NCBI GenBank assembly: GCA_018066065.1
Contig: JAGHSC010000186.1
Coordinates: 1 to 6,148, forward strand
DNA from: Candidatus Cryptobacteroides faecihippi
GTDB taxonomy: Bacteria; Bacteroidota; Bacteroidia; Bacteroidales; UBA932
Direction: 5' to 3'
DNA length: 6,148 bases
The notes beneath the pieces are model-generated. The model searched no databases. It was not told the origin of the DNA and saw only the letters and a list, made by a program, of their open reading frames with translations. Shown piece after piece: positions 1-5,324 of this stretch; the first letter of the stretch is position 1; each line of letters begins with the position of its first letter. A program made the translations under genes and the position numbers.

Positions 1-1567
1 TCCAGTCCTGGATGTTCTCGAGCCACTGTCCGAAGCGGCCGGTTCCGGTGGATTCAGGCTTCCACGTGATCGTCTTGTTGAGAGCGACCATCTGCTCCTT
101 GACGGCGCTGGCCTTGATGAACCAGGAGTCAAGCGGATAGTAGAGGACAGGAAGGTCGGTACGCCAGCTGTGAGGATAGTTGTGGACGTGCTTCTGGATC
201 TTGAATGCACGGCCGTCAGCCTTGAGCATCATGCAGATGTCGACATCGAGCGTTGGGTCTGCAGGATCCTCGTTCCCCTCGAAGTAGCCCTTGTAGCCCT
301 TCTTGACATAACGTCCCTCGAACTCCGAATATGAAGGGTCGACGAACTTTGCGACATAGTCAGGATCGAGGTCTGAAAGCTTGCAGAAGCGGCCCTGGCG
401 GTCCACCTGGGCCTGAGGGTTGCCATCCTTGTCCACAGGCATGATGCCAGGGATACCGAAGTTGGTTGCAACCTTCTTGTCATCCGCACCGAAGGTAGGA
501 GCGATGTGGACGATGCCGGTACCATCCTCTGTCGTGACATAGTCTCCGGAGATGACGCGGAACGCATCACCCTCGACAGGAGTGAACCAGTTGATCAGCT
601 GGGTGTACCTGATGCCGACAAGGTCTGCACCCTTGAATTCACCGTCAAGGATCCTGTAAGGGACCACCTTGTCGCCCTGGCTGTACTCCATCGGAGCATC
701 GGCACCCTTGGCATTGAACCAGGCGCCGACAAGAGCCTTGGCAACCACATAGATGGCCTTCTGGCCGGTGTATGGATTGAACGAGAGGACTCGTACATAG
801 TCGATTGAAGGGCCGACGCAGAGCGCGGTGTTTGAAGGAAGGGTCCAAGGAGTGGTTGTCCATGCGAGGAAGAAGACAGGCACGCCTTCCTCATCGTAGA
901 GCTTCCTCGAATTCTCATCCTCGACGACAGCGAACTGGCAGGTCGCGGTCGTGTCGGTGACATCCTTGTAGCAGCCAGGCTGGTTGAGCTCGTGAGAGCT
1001 CAGGCCGGTTCCGTCGGTAGGTGAATACGGCTGGATCGTGTAGCCCTTGTAGAGAAGTCCCTTGTCGTAGATCTTCTTGAGAAGGAACCACAGGGTCTCG
1101 ATGTAGCGGTTGTCGTAGGTGATGTACGGATCGTCAAGGTCCACCCAGTAGCCCACACGCTCGGTCATGTTCCTCCATTCCTCGGTGTACTTCATGACCT
1201 CCTTGCGGCATGTGTCATTGTACTCGGCAATCGAAATCTTGGTTCCGATGTCAGCCTTGGTGATGCCGAGCTTCTTCTCGACACCAAGCTCGACAGGGAG
1301 TCCGTGAGTGTCCCAGCCGGCGCGGCGATTGACCTTGAAGCCGCTCTGAGTCTTGTAGCGGCAGATGGCATCCTTGATGGAACGGGCCATGACGTGATGG
1401 ATGCCAGGCTTGCCGTTTGCAGAAGGCGGACCTTCGAAGAAAACGAATTCAGGGCATCCCTCCCTCACCTCGAGAGACTTCTCGAAAGCATGGTTCTTCT
1501 TCCATCTATCCAGGACTTCGTTTCCGACAGAAACCAAATCCAGTCCTTTGTACTCTTTGAATGTCAT
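1..1567 (-). CDS. ileS: Isoleucyl-tRNA synthetase, N-terminal 522 codons (3' part beyond window)
   Basis: Charges tRNA-Ile with isoleucine in the cytoplasm and hydrolyses mischarged valine. The reading frame is open from the ATG at 1565-1567 to the window edge. Landmarks seen: FVFFEGPPSANGKPGIHH (41-58), the ATP-binding signature region, where the usual HxGH is GIHH (55-58); the Rossmann-fold stretch GWDTHGLPVELG (84-95); and the CP1 editing domain with WTTTPWTLPSNTAL (236-249) and GTGIVHIAPTFGADD (349-363), the Asp of the latter being the family's conserved editing-site residue. Bacteroidota IleRS is normally above 1,100 residues, so the KMSKS loop and anticodon-binding domain lie off the left edge. 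The start fits the family's N-terminus and lies about 52 bases downstream of the predicted transcription start. There is no Shine-Dalgarno, only an A-rich stretch (AAAGAAATT). Proline codons are strongly biased to CCT (22 of 29), unlike the genes across the divergent region. Identification is very secure. Confidence 0.97.
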   Translation of the reverse strand, partial: MTFKEYKGLDLVSVGNEVLDRWKKNHAFEKSLEVREGCPEFVFFEGPPSANGKPGIHHVMARSIKDAICRYKTQSGFKVNRRAGWDTHGLPVELGVEKKLGITKADIGTKISIAEYNDTCRKEVMKYTEEWRNMTERVGYWVDLDDPYITYDNRYIETLWFLLKKIYDKGLLYKGYTIQPYSPTDGTGLSSHELNQPGCYKDVTDTTATCQFAVVEDENSRKLYDEEGVPVFFLAWTTTPWTLPSNTALCVGPSIDYVRVLSFNPYTGQKAIYVVAKALVGAWFNAKGADAPMEYSQGDKVVPYRILDGEFKGADLVGIRYTQLINWFTPVEGDAFRVISGDYVTTEDGTGIVHIAPTFGADDKKVATNFGIPGIMPVDKDGNPQAQVDRQGRFCKLSDLDPDYVAKFVDPSYSEFEGRYVKKGYKGYFEGNEDPADPTLDVDICMMLKADGRAFKIQKHVHNYPHSWRTDLPVLYYPLDSWFIKASAVKEQMVALNKTITWKPESTGTGRFGQWLENIQDW

Positions 1568-1586
1568 AATTTCTTTGCTAATTTTG
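1556..1586 (+). promoter_or_regulatory. Bacteroidota-type promoter of the cvpA-tsaB-rpiB-truB operon
   Basis: On the plus strand, TTTG (1556-1559) and TAATTTTG (1579-1586) are separated by 19 bases, a full match to the TTTG / TAnnTTTG consensus. The predicted start is near 1591-1593, giving a leader of about 76 bases before cvpA. The -33 element lies inside the first codons of the oppositely oriented ileS. A weaker -7 look-alike, TATTCTTG at 1618-1625, is closer to cvpA, but its nearest TTTG (1599-1602) is only 15 bases away, so the upstream match is preferred. Confidence 0.55.
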
Positions 1587-1625
1587 CATCCAGCACACTT
1601 TGGGACAGGACACATTATATTCTTG

Positions 1626-1657
1626 CAAAGATAGTGATTTCCTAAGGTTTGTTCAAA
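1626..1657 (-). promoter_or_regulatory. Bacteroidota-type promoter of ileS
   Basis: On the minus strand, TTTG (1657-1654) and TATCTTTG (1633-1626) are separated by 20 bases. This matches the Bacteroidota housekeeping consensus (TTTG near -33, TAnnTTTG near -7) exactly. Transcription would start near 1619-1621, giving a leader of about 52 bases before the ileS ATG. The assignment rests on consensus match, spacing and position only. The -33 element lies in the leader of the divergent cvpA gene. Confidence 0.7.
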
Positions 1658-1668
1658 TATTTCATTGC

Positions 1669-2163
1669 ATGAACATCATTGACATCATCATACTGGTAGG
1701 CTGCATCCCGGCACTGATCCAGGGCATCAGGAAAGGATTCATCTCACAGACAGTCTCCTTAGTCTCGCTCGTCGCGGGAGCATGGCTTGCATTCAAGTTC
1801 TCAGCCCCCCTGGGAGAGTGGATAAAGGACTATCTGGAGTTCCCTGGAGCGATAATCCACATCGTGGCATTCGCATTGATCCTCCTCGCCGTCACCGTGG
1901 TCCTGAACCTTCTCGGGAACATGATTGAAAGGATAGTCAAGTTCGTGATGCTCGGCTGGATGGACAAGCTCCTCGGAGCGGCATTCTCCCTCCTCAAGGT
2001 CGTGCTTCTCCTCGGCCTTCTCCTGATCCTTCTGGACACCCTCAACTCGACCCTTCCGATCATCCCGGCCAAAGTCTTCGAAGGATCCGTGCTGCACGAT
2101 CCTGTAAAGAACATCGCAGAAACGGTGTTCCCCTACCTTAAAGAATTGATATTCAACAAATAG
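1669..2163 (+). CDS. cvpA: CvpA-family inner-membrane protein
   Basis: A 164-residue integral membrane protein that fits the CvpA family (named for a gene needed for colicin V production in E. coli; its biochemical role remains poorly defined). The N-terminus MNIIDIIILVGCIPALIQGIRKGF is typical: a first hydrophobic segment followed by a G-x-RKGF turn. Four hydrophobic segments can be seen at about residues 3-19, 24-43, 60-82 and 100-124, with basic loops between and a short amphipathic C-terminal tail. The frame is open further upstream to a TTG at 1600, but the ATG at 1669 gives the family's normal N-terminus. It is the first gene of the run; its TAG is 2 bases before the tsaB ATG, so the two are likely co-transcribed and translationally coupled. 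The family assignment rests on topology and the N-terminal pattern; the symbol is a family label, not proof of function. Confidence 0.82.
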   Translation: MNIIDIIILVGCIPALIQGIRKGFISQTVSLVSLVAGAWLAFKFSAPLGEWIKDYLEFPGAIIHIVAFALILLAVTVVLNLLGNMIERIVKFVMLGWMDKLLGAAFSLLKVVLLLGLLLILLDTLNSTLPIIPAKVFEGSVLHDPVKNIAETVFPYLKELIFNK

Positions 2164-2165
2164 CA

Positions 2166-2858
2166 ATGAACAGAATCATTCTCATCGAGACCTCGACATC
2201 ACTGTGTTCCACCGCTCTGGCGGAAGACGGCAGGGTCATCTGCGAAAGAATCAGTTCAGAGCCCAGGGCACATGCCTCGATGACGGCTCCATACGTCATG
2301 GAAGTCCTTGAGGAAAGAGGCATGAAGGTGTCTGACTGCGATGCAGTAGCCGTCAGCAAGGGTCCAGGCTCCTACACCGGCCTCAGGGTCGGAGTCTCCA
2401 CCGCAAAGGGGCTCTGCTTCGGTGCCGGAATCCCGCTCATCTCCGTAGGCACGCTCGACACACTGGTCTGGCAGGCGATCGACGGAGGACTCCTACCGGA
2501 AGGCTGCCGCCACATCGTGCCGATGATCGATGCCAGGAGGATGGAAGTCTACACCGCAACATTCTCCCCGGACGGAAGACAGCTGACAGAGACAACCGCC
2601 AGCATCATCGACAGCGAGACATTCAAGCCGCTGCTGGAAGAAGGACCGGTCCTCTTCATCGGAGACGGAGCAATGAAGTGCAAGGATGTCATCGGCAGTC
2701 CGGATGCACATTTCGTGGACTGCTGCCCGAAGGCATCATCCATGCTGACCCCAGCCCTCAAGGCACTGGAGGAAGGCAGGTTCGAGGATGTGGCCTACTT
2801 CGGGCCATTCTACCTCAAGGAATTCATCACAACCACAAGCAAGAAGAAATTATTTTAA
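2166..2858 (+). CDS. tsaB: tRNA threonylcarbamoyladenosine biosynthesis protein TsaB
   Basis: A 230-residue member of the TsaB/YeaZ family (ASKHA fold). In bacteria TsaB is the non-catalytic partner of TsaD in the complex with TsaE that transfers threonylcarbamoyl to A37 of ANN-decoding tRNAs. Landmarks: IETSTSLCSTAL (7-18), the N-terminal hairpin; KGPGSYTGLRVGVSTAKGL (65-83), the family signature; IDARRMEVYTATF (121-133); and the C-terminal PFYLKEFITTTSKKKLF, a common ending in Bacteroidota TsaB. The length is normal for the family. The start codon lies 2 bases after the cvpA stop, with no Shine-Dalgarno, suggesting translational coupling. It is followed by rpiB after 13 bases. tsaD, tsaC and tsaE are not in the window. 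Confidence 0.96.
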   Translation: MNRIILIETSTSLCSTALAEDGRVICERISSEPRAHASMTAPYVMEVLEERGMKVSDCDAVAVSKGPGSYTGLRVGVSTAKGLCFGAGIPLISVGTLDTLVWQAIDGGLLPEGCRHIVPMIDARRMEVYTATFSPDGRQLTETTASIIDSETFKPLLEEGPVLFIGDGAMKCKDVIGSPDAHFVDCCPKASSMLTPALKALEEGRFEDVAYFGPFYLKEFITTTSKKKLF

Positions 2859-2871
2859 AACCATAAGCATT

Positions 2872-3303
2872 ATGAAAATCGGTTTCGCCAGCGACCACGC
2901 TGGATTCGAGTACAAGGACAAGCTCATTGCCCTCATGAAGAAGAAAGGTTTCGAGACAGTCGATTTCGGAACATATTCAGATGCAAGCTGCGACTATCCT
3001 GACTTCGCCCACGCTCTCGGCAATGCAATGGACAACAAGGAAGTCGACCTCGGAATCGCCCTCTGCGGTTCTGCAAACGGCATCACGATGACCCTCAACA
3101 AGCACCAGAGCGTACGCGCCGCCCTCTGCTGGAAGAGCGAGATTGCCCGCCTTGCAAAGGCACACAACAACGCCAACGTGCTCACCATGCCTGCGAGATT
3201 CATCTCCTACCCGATGGCAACACGCATCGTCAACACCTGGATGTCAACCGAGTACGAAGGCGGACGTCACCAGAAGAGGATCGACAAGATTCCGATGAAG
3301 TAG
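2872..3303 (+). CDS. rpiB: Ribose 5-phosphate isomerase B (RpiB/LacA/LacB family)
   Basis: A 143-residue sugar-phosphate isomerase that interconverts ribose 5-phosphate and ribulose 5-phosphate in the non-oxidative pentose phosphate pathway. Visible motifs: MKIGFASDHAGFEYK (1-15) with the substrate-binding Asp8-His9 pair; GIALCGSANGITM (61-73) with Cys65 at the position of the catalytic Cys of E. coli RpiB; KAHNNANVLTMPAR (96-109) with the conserved His98-Asn99; and GGRHQKRIDKI near the C-terminus, which in this family reaches into the partner subunit's active site. Length is standard. The frame is open further upstream into the end of tsaB, but the ATG at 2872 gives the canonical N-terminus. 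Allose-6-phosphate or galactose-6-phosphate isomerase activity cannot be excluded by sequence alone, but no such sugar cluster surrounds it. Confidence 0.94.
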   Translation: MKIGFASDHAGFEYKDKLIALMKKKGFETVDFGTYSDASCDYPDFAHALGNAMDNKEVDLGIALCGSANGITMTLNKHQSVRAALCWKSEIARLAKAHNNANVLTMPARFISYPMATRIVNTWMSTEYEGGRHQKRIDKIPMK

Positions 3304-3306
3304 CCA

Positions 3307-4212
3307 ATGGAGATCAACGCGGCCATCGCCGACAGAAGATTCCTGAACACGATCCTTTCCGGGAGCATCGATGACTACCCGGAAGGGATCATCATACCCG
3401 TGGACAAACCATACAGATGGACATCCGCAGACGTCATCAGGAAGATCAAGTGGCTGGCCTGCAAGCATTTCCAGAAAAAGAACCTGAAAGTCGGCCATGC
3501 CGGCACCCTGGATCCACTCGCAACCGGAGTGCTCCTCGTCTGCATCGGCAAGGCGACCAAGCTCGCCGAAGACCTCCAGAAGGAAGGCAAGGAATATGTG
3601 GCCGGCATCACCTTTGGTGCCACCACTCCATCCTATGACCTGGAGAAGGCGATCGACAGGAGATTCCCCACAGACGGAGTCAGCAGGGAAAGCCTGCTTT
3701 CCGTCCTTCCCCAGTTCATCGGGGAACAGGAGCAGATCGCTCCCCTCTTTTCGGCAAAGTCGATCGACGGAGTGAGAGCCTACGAACTGGCAAGGCTCCA
3801 GTATCGCGAGGCAGGAAAGGCCAAGACCGACGTCATGGACAACTTCGACCACACCGTGGCCGAGACCCTCAACCGTCAGTTCATCAGCATCAGGGAGATG
3901 GAACTCCTGTCCTACTCCCCTTCCGGAATCCCTCAGGAAGACCTTCCGGCCGAAGACCCGGACCTCAGACCCAACCCAAGGATCAACGTCGAGGACAACA
4001 CAGCGCTCGGTCCCCCCCATGCCCGCATCAGAGTGGCATGCAGCAAGGGAACCTACATACGCGCCCTGGCCAGGGACCTCGGCGAGGCAGTAGGGTCCGG
4101 AGCACATCTCGACAGCCTCTGCAGAACGAAATCAGGCGGCTTCACAGTGGAAACCGCCCTCAGCGTCAGCGAAGCATCGAATCTGTTCAATGTCCCTCAG
4201 AGACAATATTGA
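3307..4212 (+). CDS. truB: tRNA pseudouridine(55) synthase TruB, with an extended insertion
   Basis: A 301-residue enzyme that converts U55 in the T-loop of tRNAs to pseudouridine. Motifs in order: IIIPVDKPYRWTSADVI (28-44); VGHAGTLDPLATGVLLV (62-78) with the catalytic Asp69; KEYVAGITFG (95-104) with the conserved active-site Tyr98; IAPLFSAKSIDGVRAYELAR (144-163); and IRVACSKGTYIRALARDLG (241-259). It starts with about 27 residues before the core, more than is usual. Between the AYELAR motif and the CSKGTYIR strand there are about 77 residues, where I expect roughly 35-40 in Bacteroidota homologues; the extra part (about 203-238) is rich in Pro, Asp and Glu. The C-terminus ends soon after the catalytic domain, with no PUA domain. 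It follows rpiB by 3 bases and overlaps the end of the convergent apbE gene by 26 bases. Confidence 0.94.
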   Translation: MEINAAIADRRFLNTILSGSIDDYPEGIIIPVDKPYRWTSADVIRKIKWLACKHFQKKNLKVGHAGTLDPLATGVLLVCIGKATKLAEDLQKEGKEYVAGITFGATTPSYDLEKAIDRRFPTDGVSRESLLSVLPQFIGEQEQIAPLFSAKSIDGVRAYELARLQYREAGKAKTDVMDNFDHTVAETLNRQFISIREMELLSYSPSGIPQEDLPAEDPDLRPNPRINVEDNTALGPPHARIRVACSKGTYIRALARDLGEAVGSGAHLDSLCRTKSGGFTVETALSVSEASNLFNVPQRQY

Positions 4213-5215
4213 ATCCCTCAGAAGCCCACTCCTTCATCTCTCCCCCATCATCATAGATCAGATAGCCTTCCAGATCATCCCTGGAGGAGAGGAATGCCTG
4301 TGCCTCGGCCAGACCAATCACCATGCAGTAGGTGGCATAGGCATCGGCAGCGGCAGCCGTAGGCGCAACAATCGTGGCACTAAGGAGAGAATGGTCCACC
4401 GGATAGCCGGTTCTCGGATCGATCGTGTGTGAGTACTTCCTTCCGTCCTTCTCGTAGAACTTCCTGTAGTTGCCGGAAGTAACGATCCCACAGCCGGTTC
4501 CGGAGCCCTGCCAGATTCCATCGAGATCCTGTCCAGGGGTCATGTTTCCGTCGACCGGCCTGTCGACTCCGACCTTCCAGCAGTTTCCCTTTGCGTTGAC
4601 TCCCTCGCAGTAGATCTCTCCGATGTCGACAAGCATGTCATGGACACCGAGCGAATGGAGGTACCTTGCGACCAGGTCGCACGTGTAGCCCTGGGCCACG
4701 GCATTGAAGTTCAGCACAGGATGCACACCCTCGGCCAAAGGTTTCAGGTCATCCCCAACCTTGTCCATCCCGCAGAGCGCACGGATGCTGTCGACAGCCT
4801 CGGCAGAAGGCATGGAACCGTTCTTGAACCCGAATCCCCAGGCATCGAAAAGCGGGCCGGAAGCAACGTCCAGTGCACCGCCAGTTTCCTCGAAGAACTC
4901 TCTGCACAGTGCAGTGACATCAAGCAGAAGATCATTCGGAACCACCTCAGCACCAGCATTGTAGCGGCTCAGGATCGAGCCCTTGTTGTAGCCGGAGAGA
5001 GTGGTGTCCACCAATGTAAGGATAGAGTCCACGGCTTCCCTGATGGCACGGGGATCCTCACTCACCCCACGTGTGCTGTACCTGACCGAATAGGTGCCAC
5101 CCTGGGCGTATCCCTGGATCAGGTCATACTCCGGTGCGGAGCTGCATCCTTCCACGAAGAACGGGAAGGCAAGCAGAAGGCCGGCGGACAGATTTCTGAG
5201 TATTCGCATTTTCAT
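4187..5215 (-). CDS. apbE: FAD:protein FMN transferase, ApbE family, predicted lipoprotein
   Basis: A 342-residue exported enzyme. The family uses FAD to attach FMN covalently to a Thr or Ser of target flavoproteins such as NQR/RNF subunits. The N-terminus has a basic start, a hydrophobic stretch and a lipobox (VEGC, Cys24), so it is probably lipid-anchored outside the inner membrane. Motifs: YAQGGTYSVRY (36-46); LSGYNKGSILSRYN (73-86); GGALDVASGPLFDAWGFG (112-129); LNFNAVAQGYTCDLVARYL (168-186), with Gln where many homologues have Lys; VTSGNYRKFY (245-254); HTIDPRTGYP (263-272); and DAYATYCMVIG (291-301), part of the metal/FAD site. LVDIGEIYCEG (195-205) appears one residue shorter than the common DIGGEI form. 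A second ATG two codons in is also possible as start. No clear promoter was found upstream, and no NQR, RNF or FMN-binding partner is in the window, so its target is unknown. Confidence 0.93.
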   Translation of the reverse strand: MKMRILRNLSAGLLLAFPFFVEGCSSAPEYDLIQGYAQGGTYSVRYSTRGVSEDPRAIREAVDSILTLVDTTLSGYNKGSILSRYNAGAEVVPNDLLLDVTALCREFFEETGGALDVASGPLFDAWGFGFKNGSMPSAEAVDSIRALCGMDKVGDDLKPLAEGVHPVLNFNAVAQGYTCDLVARYLHSLGVHDMLVDIGEIYCEGVNAKGNCWKVGVDRPVDGNMTPGQDLDGIWQGSGTGCGIVTSGNYRKFYEKDGRKYSHTIDPRTGYPVDHSLLSATIVAPTAAAADAYATYCMVIGLAEAQAFLSSRDDLEGYLIYDDGGEMKEWASEGFNIVSEGH

Positions 5216-5324
5216 GGGCGCAATTTACGCATTTGGAACAGAATCTTGCCATTGTTGGAGCGGTTTTTGTTCAAACGCTACCGTTTTTGTGTTTTTTATG
5301 CGATATTTGCATACTATGCTTCAA
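5216..5324. other. AT-rich divergent intergenic region between apbE and the FISUMP lipoprotein gene
   Basis: This 109-bp region should drive both flanking genes. No full TTTG/TAnnTTTG pair is present on either strand. The best plus-strand -7 look-alike is GATATTTG (5302-5309), without a TTTG at the right distance. It would start transcription within about 15 bases of the lipoprotein ATG. On the minus strand the nearest is TAGCGTTTG, one base too long. Several T-tracts (5264-5268, 5284-5288, 5292-5297) and short inverted and direct repeats occur here. Confidence 0.6.
5261..5290. repeat. Two 10-bp direct repeats 20 bp apart, with interleaved inverted repeats
   Basis: CGGTTTTTGT (5261-5270) and CCGTTTTTGT (5281-5290) match at 9 of 10 positions and are exactly 20 bp apart, close to two helical turns. 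Between them lie TTTGTTCAAA (5266-5275), whose TTTG and CAAA arms are mirror complements, and AAACG-CTAC-CGTTT (5273-5286), a 5-bp stem with a 4-base loop. AGCG (5259-5262) can also pair with CGCT (5276-5279). This could be a regulator site, a weak hairpin ahead of T-tracts, or chance in AT-rich DNA. Confidence 0.35.

Noticed and set aside
229..963. Minus-strand open frames within ileS (229-570, 595-963) and plus-strand frames on the same DNA
   Set aside because: All are out of frame with, or antisense to, a continuous IleRS reading frame with intact motifs.
1568..1620. T-box or other leader regulation of ileS
   Set aside because: The predicted leader is only about 52 bases, with no room for a specifier stem and antiterminator, and no T-box core sequence was seen.
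1304..1645. Plus-strand open frame crossing the ileS start and the divergent spacer
   Set aside because: It is antisense to the conserved IleRS N-terminus and contains no recognisable domain.
1600..1668. N-terminal extension of the CvpA-like protein from a TTG at 1600
   Set aside because: The added 23 residues (starting GQDTLYSCKD after the initiator) are polar and unlike the family; the ATG at 1669 gives the canonical MNIIDIIIL start.
2788..2871. Upstream extension of rpiB into the end of tsaB
   Set aside because: The extension is just tsaB DNA in another frame; MKIGFASDHAG is the normal RpiB N-terminus.
3244..4107. Open frame of 287 codons on the minus strand
   Set aside because: It lies antisense to rpiB/truB, whose motifs are unmistakable. 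Its product is Cys-, Gly- and Val-rich without a recognisable domain. Long antisense frames are expected where codons end mostly in C or G.
5259..5297. Intrinsic terminator reading in the plus direction (AGCG/CGCT stem followed by T-tracts)
   Set aside because: The stem is only about 4-7 pairs with a bulge and AT-rich, there is no gene upstream on that strand within 1 kb, and the T-tracts are broken by G residues.
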